A stretch of DNA of 64,000 nt from Trichlorobacter thiogenes (GCF_900167465.1 NZ_FUWR01000015.1:1-64000); one strand, 5' to 3'; shown: positions 26,078 through 35,625, counted from the first letter of the stretch. Notes: a model not told the origin generated them from the sequence alone. Numbers and translations are program-made.

Positions 26078-27046
26078 CTAACGGTTTCGTGTTACCACGT
26101 ACCTGGCCAGATCCAGCAGGGCCTGTTTACAGGTATTGTCAGAAAAACAGGAGAGATGCCGACCACAGTTTTCAACACAGCCACGTGCTTTTTCAACGGT
26201 GTACTCAATACCACCATAGGTTTGCACCAGGTCAGAAACAAGGCGGAAGTCTTCAGGGGTCAGCTCATCTTTTTCAATAATAGCTGCTACCGCTTCACGC
26301 TCTTGATCATTACAGCCACGCAGGGCATGGATCAGAGGCAGGGTAAGTTTACCTTCTTCAAGATCATGACCGATACTTTTACCAAACTCTTCTTCAGAGG
26401 CCGTATAATCAAGGATATCATCCATCAGCTGGAAGGCGATCCCCAGTTCCATACCAAAATCGGCAAGAGCCTGTTCCTGCTCCGCTGAAACGCCACCCAG
26501 AATGGCACCGCACTGGCAGGCAGCAGACAGCAGTACTGCTGTCTTGGCACGCACCACTTCAATATACTGCTCTTCTGTCAGCTCAACTTCACCGGTATAG
26601 AGTAGTTGCAGCACTTCCCCTTCAGCAATCACTGTGGTGGCACGGGACATAACCCGCAACACATCAAGACTGCCGGCATTAACCATCAGGGAGAAGGATT
26701 TTGAAAAAAGGAAGTCACCGATCAGAACAGAGGCTTCATTGCCCCAAAGGGTATTGGCAGAGGCAAGCCCGCGGCGCAGGGTGGCACTGTCAACAACATC
26801 ATCATGCAGCAGGGTGGCAGTATGGATAAACTCAACCACGCTAGCCAAGGGGATGGCCTGTGTACCTTGATAATCACACAGTCGGGCAGCCAAAAGCAGC
26901 ATGGCGGGACGGATCCGTTTGCCGCCACTGGCAAGCACATACTCGCCCACCTTACGGATAAGCGGAACATCAGATTCAAGGTCTTTTCTGAACTGTTCCT
27001 CTACCTGTTTAAGATCTTCACCAATCAGTTCTAATGCAGCCTGCAT
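26078..27046 (-). CDS. ispB: Polyprenyl (octaprenyl-type) diphosphate synthase
   Basis: A 322-residue all-helical trans-prenyltransferase with both aspartate-rich motifs: LLHDDVVD near residue 82, where DDVVD is the first motif, and LMDDILDYT near 212. The GGKRIRP block near residue 42 is present. It elongates farnesyl diphosphate with isopentenyl units to make the quinone side chain (menaquinone in this group). Chain length cannot be read from the sequence with certainty. It is the first gene of the minus-strand operon with tlpA-like and ccdA. Confidence 0.9.
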   Translation of the reverse strand: MQAALELIGEDLKQVEEQFRKDLESDVPLIRKVGEYVLASGGKRIRPAMLLLAARLCDYQGTQAIPLASVVEFIHTATLLHDDVVDSATLRRGLASANTLWGNEASVLIGDFLFSKSFSLMVNAGSLDVLRVMSRATTVIAEGEVLQLLYTGEVELTEEQYIEVVRAKTAVLLSAACQCGAILGGVSAEQEQALADFGMELGIAFQLMDDILDYTASEEEFGKSIGHDLEEGKLTLPLIHALRGCNDQEREAVAAIIEKDELTPEDFRLVSDLVQTYGGIEYTVEKARGCVENCGRHLSCFSDNTCKQALLDLARYVVTRNR

Positions 27047-27220
27047 GCCGGTCCAATCTGTTACATAAAGTTTTCACATACTACTGAAGCGGTGCTTATT
27101 TTGTCAAAGCATTTCTGGCCATATCTGCAGGCACAAACGCGTATAAAGTTGCCTGTATGCACAATCCGGTGTATAGCATTAAAGGTCTCATACCTTACGC
27201 TTCAAGATGGAAACAAATCG

Positions 27221-28573
27221 ATGAAATTCAGCGAACTTTCGCTCCCCAATCAAGTATTGCAGGGAATCAACCAGGCAGGCTTCAGTGAGTGCACCCCTAT
27301 TCAAGCTCAAACTCTGCCTATCTCCTTAGGCGGCAAAGATGTTGCGGGCCAGGCACAGACCGGCACCGGCAAGACTGCAGCCTTCCTGATTACACTCTTT
27401 ACCAAGTTGCTAGCTTCACAAGAGGAAGCAGCTGACAGCGTCCTGCCACGCCCACGGGCACTGATCCTGGCACCGACCAGAGAGCTGGTGGTGCAGATTG
27501 AAAAAGATGCCCAACTGCTTGGCAGCCACTGCGGTTTCAACATTCAGGCCATCTACGGTGGCGTTGATTATATGAAACAGAAAAACGCCCTGAAAGACGG
27601 GGCTGACGTCGTTATCGGTACGCCGGGACGCCTGATCGACTATCTGAAGCAGAAAGTCTACTCCCTGAAACATATCGAGATGCTGGTGATTGATGAGGCT
27701 GACCGGATGTTTGACATGGGCTTTATCCCTGACCTGCGCTACATCCTGCGTCGTCTACCCCCCTTTGATAAGCGTCAGAACCTGATGTTTTCAGCCACCC
27801 TCAACCAACGGGTCATGGAACTCTCCTATGAGTTTATGAACGTGCCTCAGAAGGTCTCGGTGACACCGGAAAAGATGACTGCTGAGCGGGTTGAGCAGTT
27901 ACTCTACCATGTGTCCAACAAAGAAAAATTTCCCTTGCTGCTGGGCCTTTTACGACGCGAAGGAATGGCCCGTACCATGCTCTTTGTCAATACCAAACGG
28001 GAAGCAGAACGGTTGCAGGACCGTCTGAATGCAAATGAATTCCCCTGCCGGGTGATTTCAGGGGATGTTGATCAACGTAAACGGATGAATATTCTTGAAC
28101 AGTTTAAGCGGGGAGAACTGGCAATTCTGATTGCTACGGATGTTGCCTCACGGGGTCTGCATATTGATGGCGTTTCCCACGTCATCAATTACGACCTACC
28201 CCAGGATGCTGAAGACTATGTTCACCGTATCGGCCGGACCGCCCGGGCTGGTGCTGAAGGCAAGGCGATCTCTCTGGCTGATGAGGATGGTGCCTTTTAC
28301 CTTGAAGCGATCGAAGAGTATATCAAACACAAGGTTCCTGTTGAGTGGGCTGAAGACGAGCTTTTCATACATGATTACAAGCGGCCCAAGCACCGCCCAC
28401 CCACCCCGCTCGCTTCAACCAAACAACCCCATGGTCAGCGCCACAAACCCAAAGATAGCAAGGCAGCGGCTCAGCAGCCTGTGGCATCAGACCCGGAAAA
28501 AAAGAAGCGCCGTCCACGGCGTAGAAAGCCGGACAGCGCCTCAAAAACAGCCAGCACACCTAAAACAGACTAG
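27221..28573 (+). CDS. DEAD-box ATP-dependent RNA helicase
   Basis: The start at 27221 (MKFSELSLP) is preferred because the conserved Q-motif begins directly after it; the in-frame upstream extension has no homology features. The 450-residue protein shows the Q motif PIQAQTLP, AQTGTGKT, PTRELVVQ, TPGRL, DEAD, SAT, the helicase C block with DVASRGLHIDGV, and HRIGRTARAG. The last ~80 residues are basic and Pro/Lys/Arg-rich, usual for RhlB/RhlE-type helicases that bind RNA or the degradosome. Its end overlaps the convergent zinc-ribbon gene by 4 bases. Confidence 0.93.
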   Translation: MKFSELSLPNQVLQGINQAGFSECTPIQAQTLPISLGGKDVAGQAQTGTGKTAAFLITLFTKLLASQEEAADSVLPRPRALILAPTRELVVQIEKDAQLLGSHCGFNIQAIYGGVDYMKQKNALKDGADVVIGTPGRLIDYLKQKVYSLKHIEMLVIDEADRMFDMGFIPDLRYILRRLPPFDKRQNLMFSATLNQRVMELSYEFMNVPQKVSVTPEKMTAERVEQLLYHVSNKEKFPLLLGLLRREGMARTMLFVNTKREAERLQDRLNANEFPCRVISGDVDQRKRMNILEQFKRGELAILIATDVASRGLHIDGVSHVINYDLPQDAEDYVHRIGRTARAGAEGKAISLADEDGAFYLEAIEEYIKHKVPVEWAEDELFIHDYKRPKHRPPTPLASTKQPHGQRHKPKDSKAAAQQPVASDPEKKKRRPRRRKPDSASKTASTPKTD

Positions 28574-29469
28574 GTTTTCTGGTAATACCCCTTCTTAATA
28601 CTGTTCCCTTTGAGGTACTGCAGCAAAAAATACAACGGCACCACCACAAGGGCTGAGACCAGGAGCGCACTCAACAGCTCAACAAGGTAGGCCCACCAGG
28701 GTGGAGAGATCGACTTTACGATCCAGACGCCGTACTGTCCCAGCTCATAGACCGGCGCTAACACCAGAGAGGCTGTAACAACCTGTTGCAGCCTCGGCAT
28801 CCCCCACTCAGCACGCTGCAGAAATCCGAATGCAGCACATAGAACAACCACACCAAAAAGAAACTCTACCCAAGGCAAAAAACCGTATCCCCAAAAAACC
28901 TGCCAAGCAGAAACCGGTTCAACGGACTGAGCCGACAACTGAGCCTGAATATCAGTTCCCTGATAGTCCAGCACCCCCCACCCGCCAACAGCAATAAACA
29001 ACACTGCACATGCAGCTGCCCCCCAACCTACAGCAGCCACAGGATCAAACCCATCAGCAAAAGAGGCCAGATTAATCTTGATTTTTTCAGGTTCAGGTGC
29101 TGGTGCTGAAGCTGGATATTTTGAGCCTGTCGGTAACGGTAACGGTTGAGCTGCTGCCGCCTCTGCCCGATAGTTCCGATTCAGAACCTCAAGTTCCCTT
29201 TTCCGGGCAGTTTCCTCGCGCTTACGCTCTGCTGCAGTTTTTACATCTGCGCCACAGTGGGGACATTCGTCAAAAACCTCTTCACAGAAGGTACTATACC
29301 CACAGGAAGGACAGGTGTTGGTTGCAAAGGCAGAAGTGGCTTTTTTGCGTGGCTTTACCACGCGAAAACTCTCCTGACAACGTGGACAGGCAAGCATCAT
29401 GCCGTCATCAGGGATCTCCAGATCATTGACATTTCCGCTTGCCTTGCACTTAGGGCATTCAATTCGCAC
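28570..29469 (-). CDS. Zinc-ribbon membrane protein (MJ0042-type N-terminus)
   Basis: 299 residues. The N-terminus has two zinc-ribbon units: CPKC...CPRC at residues about 5-31, of the MJ0042/zinc-finger type seen in many deltaproteobacterial membrane proteins, and CPSC...CPHC near 53-73. A charged coiled stretch and a Pro-rich linker follow, then four hydrophobic spans between about 150 and 290. Function unknown. The gene starts 6 bases after the thrC stop and is likely in its operon. Confidence 0.75.
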   Translation of the reverse strand: MRIECPKCKASGNVNDLEIPDDGMMLACPRCQESFRVVKPRKKATSAFATNTCPSCGYSTFCEEVFDECPHCGADVKTAAERKREETARKRELEVLNRNYRAEAAAAQPLPLPTGSKYPASAPAPEPEKIKINLASFADGFDPVAAVGWGAAACAVLFIAVGGWGVLDYQGTDIQAQLSAQSVEPVSAWQVFWGYGFLPWVEFLFGVVVLCAAFGFLQRAEWGMPRLQQVVTASLVLAPVYELGQYGVWIVKSISPPWWAYLVELLSALLVSALVVVPLYFLLQYLKGNSIKKGYYQKT

Positions 29470-29475
29470 GATTCA

Positions 29476-30858
29476 TTACCCCACTGTTGCTATGATGAAA
29501 TTACGAACCTGCTCGCTATCAGCGGCCATCCGCACACAGCGGGTTGGCAAGCCTTCCAGTTGCGCAATGGCCGGAGGTACCGGCACAGGTTCGCCGGTTG
29601 CTTCCACCACGGCATCCCCAAACTTTGCCGGATGGGCAGTGGCAAGGCATACCACCGGTGTAGTACCTGTTTCCAACTGTTGAGCTGCCCGGACCCCGAC
29701 CGCTGTATGAGGGTCTAACAGGTAACCGGTCTCTCGCTTAAAGCGCCCAATAGTTGCCAGGGTTTCTTCACGACCTACTGATGCAGAGCAAAAATCCTGA
29801 CGGACCTGTTGCAACTCTTCGTTGCTGAAGCTGATTTTGCCCTCTGTCTTAAGCTGGGTAAAGGCTGCTGAAACCCGCCCTCCATCCTGATTAAAGAGAT
29901 AGTAAAGATACCGTTCAAAATTGGAAGCAACCTGAATATCCATTGAAGGCGAGAGGGTTTGTACCACGCTGCCAACCGAGTAATCACCCTGGTTGATAAA
30001 ACGGGTCAGGATATTATTTTCATTGGTCGCCAGCAGCAGCTTTTCAATCGGCAGCCCCATCTTTTGCGCCATGTAGCCAGCAAAGATATCGCCAAAGTTA
30101 CCGGTGGGTACCGAGAACAGCACCTTCTGCCCCTTTTCCGCCACCCGCAGCCAGGCATAGATATAGTAGACCACCTGTGCCAACACCCGGGCCCAGTTGA
30201 TGGAGTTAACAGCCCCAAGGGAGTACTTCTGCTTAAACGCGAGATCTCCCATCAACTCTTTAACAATATCCTGACAGTCATCAAAGGTACCATCAGCAGC
30301 AATGTTGTGGACGTTTTCATCCAGCACGGAGGTCATCTGCTGCGCCTGCACCGGTGAGGTCTTGCCATGGGGATGCAGGATAAAGATACTGATACCAGCC
30401 TTACCACGCACACCATGAATGGCGGCACTGCCGGTATCGCCGGAGGTAGCCCCTACAATGGTCAACCGTTCATTCCGCTCATGCAGAATATACTCAAACA
30501 GGTTGCCAAGGAACTGCAGGGCCACATCCTTAAAGGCCAGGGTTACTCCATGGAACAGCTCCAGAATATAGACCCCGTCCTTCTGCACCACCGGAGTAAC
30601 CTCAGGGTGATTGAAGGTGGCATAGGAACGCTCAATCAGCGCCTGTAGATCAGCTGCAGGAATATCATCAACAAAACGGGATATAACGTTAAAGGCAAGC
30701 TGGGGATAGGTCAGTGTGCGCCATGATTCAAGTTCCTCAGCGGAAAAGGCAGGAATTGACTCAGGTAACAAAAGGCCACCATCGTCGGCCAGCCCCATCA
30801 TCACCGCATCTTTAAAGCGTACCGGCGCAATGCCGCCACGAGTACTTATATAACGCAT
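29476..30858 (-). CDS. thrC: Threonine synthase
   Basis: A 460-residue PLP-dependent enzyme converting O-phosphohomoserine to threonine. The N-terminal signature YISTRGG is typical of the E. coli/yeast-like long form. The PLP lysine is in TLAFKDVALQ near residue 111, and GATSGDTGSAA near 141 forms the phosphate-binding loop. It follows the ydcF-like gene by 60 bp and precedes the zinc-ribbon gene by 6 bp. Confidence 0.95.
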   Translation of the reverse strand: MRYISTRGGIAPVRFKDAVMMGLADDGGLLLPESIPAFSAEELESWRTLTYPQLAFNVISRFVDDIPAADLQALIERSYATFNHPEVTPVVQKDGVYILELFHGVTLAFKDVALQFLGNLFEYILHERNERLTIVGATSGDTGSAAIHGVRGKAGISIFILHPHGKTSPVQAQQMTSVLDENVHNIAADGTFDDCQDIVKELMGDLAFKQKYSLGAVNSINWARVLAQVVYYIYAWLRVAEKGQKVLFSVPTGNFGDIFAGYMAQKMGLPIEKLLLATNENNILTRFINQGDYSVGSVVQTLSPSMDIQVASNFERYLYYLFNQDGGRVSAAFTQLKTEGKISFSNEELQQVRQDFCSASVGREETLATIGRFKRETGYLLDPHTAVGVRAAQQLETGTTPVVCLATAHPAKFGDAVVEATGEPVPVPPAIAQLEGLPTRCVRMAADSEQVRNFIIATVG

Positions 30859-30918
30859 GGGAATTCCTTTCAGGTGTAGAGAACAACGCTTTTTTGTAGC
30901 AGGTTTGGATAAAAAAAG

Positions 30919-31515
30919 CTAGAGGCTGACCGGACGCAATTCTCCCGGTGAAAAGAGGAAGAAAACTCTGAAAATGCAATATTTGTAGAACTCTGAAAAC
31001 AGCAACCTGAAGGTCCCCACGTGGTGCCACCACTCTTCCTTGACATTACTGCTATCGACCGGATAGGGGTACACGGCAACTTCAGGTGGAAGGGCATTCC
31101 GAAAAAGAATGGCTGAACGCTTCAGGTGATAGCGAGAAGTAATCAGTAATACTGAGCGGACTTTATGCTCAGCCAGGATATCACGACCGTAAATGGCATT
31201 TTCCAACGTATTCCGCGATAGCTTTTCAAGGACAACGTTGTCTGATGATGGATCCCCCTGCTTGGGGCGATACAGATCTGATTTTCTGACGGTGGGATCC
31301 ACGCCAACCAGAAAAAGCCAGTTTGCACGGCGCTCCTTAAAAAGACGAACCCCCTCTTCGACCCGCCCTTTACCGCCAGCAAGCACCACAATCGCATCAA
31401 CCTGCACCTGACGAGGGCGCGCAGAAAAGGTTTTGTAGGTAAAATCAATAAAAAGTGCGGTAACAATCAGTACGGCAAGCATAAGTAGCGACAGAAGCGC
31501 TTTAAAGATTTTCAT
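30919..31515 (-). CDS. YdcF/SanA-type (DUF218) membrane protein
   Basis: 198 residues with one N-terminal transmembrane helix (residues about 5-27) and a DUF218 domain. The domain shows VDAIVVLAGGKGRV near 39, an SRNTLENA motif near 100 and LLITSRYHLKRS near 125. Members such as ElyC and SanA affect envelope integrity or lipid-carrier metabolism; the activity is not established. It is the probable first gene of the ydcF-like/thrC/zinc-ribbon operon. Confidence 0.82.
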   Translation of the reverse strand: MKIFKALLSLLMLAVLIVTALFIDFTYKTFSARPRQVQVDAIVVLAGGKGRVEEGVRLFKERRANWLFLVGVDPTVRKSDLYRPKQGDPSSDNVVLEKLSRNTLENAIYGRDILAEHKVRSVLLITSRYHLKRSAILFRNALPPEVAVYPYPVDSSNVKEEWWHHVGTFRLLFSEFYKYCIFRVFFLFSPGELRPVSL

Positions 31516-31590
31516 AGCGGTATTTTTCCTTGCACCTGAGAACTGATTCTGATAAAAGAATTTGTTCAGTTAGCACGGGAGGTAAGATCC

Positions 31591-31785
31591 ATGTCCAGAA
31601 AATGTGAAATTTGCGGTAAAGGCCCCAGCACCGGCAACAACGTGAGCCATGCCAACAACAAGACCCGTACCACTTGGTACCCTAACCTGCAGAAGGTTAA
31701 AGCCAAGGCAGCGAACGGCAGCGTATCAACCATCAAGGTTTGTACCCGCTGCATCCGTTCCGGCTCAGTTACCAAGGCTCTCTAG
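31591..31785 (+). CDS. rpmB: 50S ribosomal protein L28
   Basis: 64 residues starting [12 protein letters not shown], with a second cysteine pair CTRC near residue 51, the zinc-binding (C+) form of L28. The basic central segment [13 protein letters not shown] is typical. It is a single-gene unit with its own ribosome-binding site (GGGAGGT, ending 10 bases before the ATG) and a downstream terminator. Confidence 0.95.
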   Translation: MSRKCEICGKGPSTGNNVSHANNKTRTTWYPNLQKVKAKAANGSVSTIKVCTRCIRSGSVTKAL

Positions 31786-31805
31786 CCTTCCGGTAACACC
31801 CCTTT

Positions 31806-31848
31806 AAACAGCCGTGTGCACTCGTTTGCACACGGCTTGTTTAGTTTT
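31806..31848. terminator. Bidirectional terminator between rpmB and ridA
   Basis: A 10-bp stem GCCGTGTGCA / TGCACACGGC (31811-31820 and 31827-31836) with loop CTCGTT. It is flanked by T-rich DNA on the plus side (TTGTTTAGTTTTT) and A-rich DNA before it, which becomes T-rich on the minus strand. It can serve both convergent genes. Confidence 0.75.
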
Positions 31849-32221
31849 TCAACTCCGCAACTGCCTCAATTTCAACCCGCGCCCCACGGGGCAGTGCAGC
31901 AACTGCTACTGTTGCACGTGCAGGTTTGATTGTTGAAAAATACTGACCGTAGACCTGATTCACCGCTGCAAAATCAGCCATATCGGTCAAATAAATAGTT
32001 GTCTTCACCAGATGGTCAAAATCAGTACCAGCCGCTTCCAACACACCACGCAGATTCTCCATTACCCGCTCTGTCTCCTGCTCAACCGTACCAACAACCA
32101 GCTCACCAGAAACAGGGTCCAGCGGAATCTGACCAGAACAGAATAACAGGCCACCTGCCACAACAGCCTGGGAATACGGCCCGATAGCTGCCGGTGCCTT
32201 ATCAGTTGCAATACTTTTCAT
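31841..32221 (-). CDS. ridA: RidA-family enamine/imine deaminase
   Basis: The start at 32221 (MKSIATDKAP) has GGGAGGT just upstream; the in-frame upstream extension crosses an interspersed repeat and is not credible. The 126-residue product has the YjgF/YER057c/UK114 signatures: AIGPYSQAV near residue 12, the FCSGQIPLDP strand, the VKTTIYLTDM block and the catalytic-site Arg in KPARATVAVAALPRGARVEIEAVA. It hydrolyses reactive 2-aminoacrylate-type enamines from PLP enzymes. It is downstream of spoT, as in many bacteria. Confidence 0.92.
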   Translation of the reverse strand: MKSIATDKAPAAIGPYSQAVVAGGLLFCSGQIPLDPVSGELVVGTVEQETERVMENLRGVLEAAGTDFDHLVKTTIYLTDMADFAAVNQVYGQYFSTIKPARATVAVAALPRGARVEIEAVAELKN

Positions 32222-32250
32222 AGAGTACCTCCCTATCAAGGAGTGAGGAA

Positions 32251-32351
32251 TTTTTCGTACAGATTGCGGCACGTAAGGAATGGCACGGAGGCGTACTGAT
32301 GCAGTACGTCGCACAAGACATTTAGCAGCTTGACGTGATATGTACGGAAAA
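32251..32351. repeat. ~100-bp inverted-repeat element, copy 1
   Basis: Outer arms TTTTTCGTACA and TGTACGGAAAA enclose a centre with GGCGTACTGATGCAGTACGTCG. It lies between spoT and ridA. A second copy at 35517-35616 has the same order of segments, but its arms read CGTTCTG / CAGAACG, so the arm changes are compensatory. It is transcribed within the operon and could fold as a long hairpin. Confidence 0.8.
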
Positions 32352-32360
32352 GGACCACTC

Positions 32361-34511
32361 CTAGCTTTTTACCCGCTCCACCTTCATAACCCCCTTCACC
32401 TTCATCAAGGAGTTTACCACCTTATTCAGGTGGGCCAGGTCAGTTACGTTCAACTCAAAGATATTCTCACCCCGCTTGTCAACGGTACTCTTGATCTGGG
32501 CACTGACGATATTTGCTTCAGCATTGGTAATAGCCAGCGTCATGTGAGCCAGGATACCTTTTTCATCCATACAGAACACCCGCAACCTGACCGGCAGTGC
32601 AGCGCTCTTGCCCTTGGCCCAGGTCACCTCTATCCGCCGTTCAGGATCGCTTTCAGCAGCAAAAGGACAGTCAGCGGTATGGATAGTCACTCCCTGCCCC
32701 CTGGTAATGAAACCGACAATCTCGTCTCCGGGCAACGGGTTGCAGCATTTGGCATAGCGGATCATGATATCTTCCATGCCGCCGACTTCAACGGCGCTGG
32801 ATGACCGCCCCTTCAACTTATTGATCACACTGGTGATGCGTGATTCCTTCTGTTCCTGGCGAGCCTGTATCCGCTCTTCAGGGATCAGTTTGGCTATTAT
32901 CTGAGCAGCTGAAATCTTGCCGTAGCCCATGGCTGCCAGCAGATCATCCTCTGTGTTAAAACCATACTCGTTGGCAATCTTCCGCAGCTCTCCACCCTTG
33001 ATAAGCTTTTGCAGATTAAGCGAATACTTGCGAAACTCCTTTTCGCAGAATTCCCGTCCCAGCACAATACTGCGCTTACGCTCTTCAATCTTGATCCAGG
33101 CCCTGATCTTGTTGCGAGCGCGAGAGGAACGGACGATCTTAAGCCAATCCTTGCTGGGAGTATGGTGAGGGGAGGTTATGACTTCTACAATGTCGCCATT
33201 TTGCAGCTCATGCTTAAGGGGCACAAGTTTACCGTTGACCTTACCACCCACACAACGATGCCCCACATCGGTATGTACGGCATAGGCAAAATCAATCGGG
33301 GTCGATCCCTTAGGGAATCCCTTCACATCCCCTTTAGGGGTGAAGACGTAGACCTCTTCAGGAAACAGTTCAACCTTGACCGAATCCATAAACTCACGAG
33401 AGTCCTGCAACTCCTGCTGCCATTCCAGCAACTGACGCAGCCAGGCAAAGCGTTTGACCTCTTTCTCGTCATAGCCCTTGCCTTCTTTATACTTCCAATG
33501 GGCCGCAATACCGGCCTCGGCAACCCGGTGCATCTCATGGGTGCGGATCTGCACCTCCATCCGGTCACCGTGGGGACCGATCACCGTGGTATGCAGTGAC
33601 TGGTACATATTCCCCTTGGGCATGGCGATATAATCTTTAAAGCGTCCTGGAATAGGCCGCCAGGAGGAGTGAATCAGCCCCAGCACCTCGTAACAGGACT
33701 TGATATCATCCACCAGAATCCGCAGGGCGGTCAGGTCATAGATCTCCTCAAAATCAACCTTGCGCTTTTCCATCTTGCGGTAAATTGAATAGAGGTGCTT
33801 GCTGCGGCCGGAGACCTCGCCCACAATCTGGTGTTCAACCAGCTTCTGGCGGATCGCGTCCTGGATATCATAGATAAAGGATTCCCGTTCCTGCTTCTTG
33901 CGCTGGATCTTGGTTGCCAGATCAAAATAGACATCCGGCTGCAGATAGCGGAACGATAGATCTTCAAGTTCGGTCTTGATCCAGGATATCCCCAACCGGT
34001 GGGCGATTGGGGCGTAGATATCCATGGTTTCGCGGGAGATGGAACGCTGCTTGGTGTCAGGCTGAAACTGCAGCGTCCGCATATTATGCAGCCGGTCAGC
34101 CAGCTTCACCAGAATCACCCTGATGTCATTGGCCATGGCGATCAGCATCTTGCGGAAGTTCTCAGCCTGATTCTCTTCTTTGGTCTTGAAGTGAATCTTG
34201 CTGATCTTGGTTACCCCGTCAACCAGTTCCGCAACCTCTTTACCAAACATTTCAGCCAGTTCTTCCGAGGTGGTCAGGGTATCTTCAATGGTATCATGCA
34301 GGAAGCCGGTCACAATGCTGGCCACATCCAGTTTCAGACCAGCCAGAAGACCCGCAACTTCAAGGGGATGGATAATATACGGCTCACCGGAAAGGCGGGT
34401 CTGGCCCTGATGCACCTTGGCACAGTAGACATAGGCCTTCCTGATCAGATTAAGATCAGCAGAGGGGTTGTAGATAACAACCGTATCAAGGATATCGTTA
34501 AGGCGTATCAT
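32361..34511 (-). CDS. spoT: Bifunctional (p)ppGpp synthetase/hydrolase (RelA/SpoT family)
   Basis: 716 residues in the usual order. The HD hydrolase domain has HDTIED (His72-Asp73). The synthetase domain has RILVDDIKSCYEVLGLIH and the basic GYQSLH-like YQSLHTTV. The TGS domain contains VFTPKGDVKGFPKG...DFAYAVHT. A helical/zinc-finger-like region includes KCCNPLPGD, and an ACT domain lies at the C-terminus. Intact HD residues argue for a bifunctional Rel. It sits downstream of gmk and rpoZ in the classic gmk-rpoZ-spoT order and sets the stringent-response alarmone level. Confidence 0.95.
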   Translation of the reverse strand: MIRLNDILDTVVIYNPSADLNLIRKAYVYCAKVHQGQTRLSGEPYIIHPLEVAGLLAGLKLDVASIVTGFLHDTIEDTLTTSEELAEMFGKEVAELVDGVTKISKIHFKTKEENQAENFRKMLIAMANDIRVILVKLADRLHNMRTLQFQPDTKQRSISRETMDIYAPIAHRLGISWIKTELEDLSFRYLQPDVYFDLATKIQRKKQERESFIYDIQDAIRQKLVEHQIVGEVSGRSKHLYSIYRKMEKRKVDFEEIYDLTALRILVDDIKSCYEVLGLIHSSWRPIPGRFKDYIAMPKGNMYQSLHTTVIGPHGDRMEVQIRTHEMHRVAEAGIAAHWKYKEGKGYDEKEVKRFAWLRQLLEWQQELQDSREFMDSVKVELFPEEVYVFTPKGDVKGFPKGSTPIDFAYAVHTDVGHRCVGGKVNGKLVPLKHELQNGDIVEVITSPHHTPSKDWLKIVRSSRARNKIRAWIKIEERKRSIVLGREFCEKEFRKYSLNLQKLIKGGELRKIANEYGFNTEDDLLAAMGYGKISAAQIIAKLIPEERIQARQEQKESRITSVINKLKGRSSSAVEVGGMEDIMIRYAKCCNPLPGDEIVGFITRGQGVTIHTADCPFAAESDPERRIEVTWAKGKSAALPVRLRVFCMDEKGILAHMTLAITNAEANIVSAQIKSTVDKRGENIFELNVTDLAHLNKVVNSLMKVKGVMKVERVKS

Positions 34512-34611
34512 ACAGGAGCAGGTGATATTAAGTGGTCAGTAAAAACAGACATCGGGGGCAGACACAAAAATGGAGGCGCTACCAATTGGCAGGCCTCCAG
34601 AGATGATCCGA

Positions 34612-34818
34612 TCATGCAGAACGTTTGCTGGTCAACTCGGCTGACAGTTTACCGGCAGCGATTTCACGCAGAGAGGTAACCACAAAACGGTTATTTTTGG
34701 GGTCAATCAGGGGCTTAGCCCCCTTGTATAGCTGCTTGACCCGCTTGGAGGCCAGCATAACCAGCATGAAGCGGTTATCTACTTTTTCAAGGCAATCTTC
34801 AACAGTCACACGTGCCAT
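34612..34818 (-). CDS. rpoZ: RNA polymerase omega subunit
   Basis: The start at 34818 (MARVTVEDC) has AGGAGAT upstream; a longer in-frame start is not supported. The 68 residues carry the omega signature [21 protein letters not shown], followed by [10 protein letters not shown]-like [12 protein letters not shown]. It stabilises the beta' subunit and couples polymerase to (p)ppGpp, which fits its place between gmk and spoT. Confidence 0.95.
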   Translation of the reverse strand: MARVTVEDCLEKVDNRFMLVMLASKRVKQLYKGAKPLIDPKNNRFVVTSLREIAAGKLSAELTSKRSA

Positions 34819-34879
34819 CGTCTCTATCTCCTTTTTCCATACGCTCAAGCAATGGGAGGCTGATTATACCTATACCAGC

Positions 34880-35488
34880 TCAAATATCAAACATTTTCGA
34901 CACCTGACCCAACATGCGCCCGGTTGTCTGACGAGCCGCCGTCACAATCGAGGACAACGCCTCATGGGCCTCATCAAGTCGATCATTCACCACAATATAA
35001 TCATACCAGCGTGCTTCGCGGATCTCCTCGGTTGCCCGCGCAATCCGGCGTTCAATCACCTCTTTTGCATCGGACGAGCGGGATTCCAGCCGACGACGCA
35101 GCTCCGTCATGCTGGGAGGCAGCACAAAGACAAACAGTCCGTTAATACCGCGATCTTTCAGGATGCGCGCCCCCTGGCAGTCAATATCCAGCAGGATATC
35201 AATGCCGTCAATCCTGGCCTGCTCCAGGGTTGCAATGGCGGTTCCATAGAAATTACCATGCACCTCTGCCCACTCGGCAAAACCGTCTTCAGCAACCATC
35301 TGCTTAAAGCGGTCCACAGAGACAAAATGGTAGTCAACCCCGTCCTGCTCCCCCTGCCTGGGCTGCCGGGTCGTATAGCTGATTGATTCTTTCAAGGCCG
35401 GAAAGCGACTGACCAGAGCATTGCACAGTGTTGTCTTGCCAGCTCCGGACGGCGCTGAAATAACGATTAAGAGACCTTCTTGTTGCAT
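34880..35488 (-). CDS. gmk: Guanylate kinase
   Basis: 202 residues with the P-loop SAPSGAGKTTL near residue 11, SYTTRQPRQGEQDGVDYHFV near 37 (GMP binding) and DIDCQGARIL near 99. It phosphorylates GMP to GDP. It is the first member of the gmk-rpoZ-spoT group and is separated from upstream yicC by an inverted-repeat element. Confidence 0.95.
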   Translation of the reverse strand: MQQEGLLIVISAPSGAGKTTLCNALVSRFPALKESISYTTRQPRQGEQDGVDYHFVSVDRFKQMVAEDGFAEWAEVHGNFYGTAIATLEQARIDGIDILLDIDCQGARILKDRGINGLFVFVLPPSMTELRRRLESRSSDAKEVIERRIARATEEIREARWYDYIVVNDRLDEAHEALSSIVTAARQTTGRMLGQVSKMFDI

Positions 35489-35516
35489 ACACCCTCCATC
35501 AGTATCAGGAACGATG

Positions 35517-35616
35517 ATTTTTTCGTTCTGGGTGCGGCAGTTAAAAAATGGCGCGAAGGCGTACCATCAGTACGTTGACAAGCTATTTTGAAAACTGACG
35601 TGCTCAGAACGGAAAA
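35517..35616. repeat. ~100-bp inverted-repeat element, copy 2
   Basis: Arms TTTTTCGTTCTG and CAGAACGGAAAAA with a centre containing GGCGTACCATCAGTACGTTG, matching copy 1 at 32251-32351 segment by segment (TGCGGCA, AATGGC, AGGCGTAC, CAGTACGT, CTGACGTG). It lies between yicC and gmk. Arm substitutions relative to copy 1 keep base pairing. Confidence 0.8.
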
Positions 35617-35625
35617 AGATCGTTT

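Noticed and set aside
31841-32314. Longer ridA starting at 32314
   Set aside because: The extension lies in an interspersed repeat; the family N-terminus and ribosome-binding site fit 32221.
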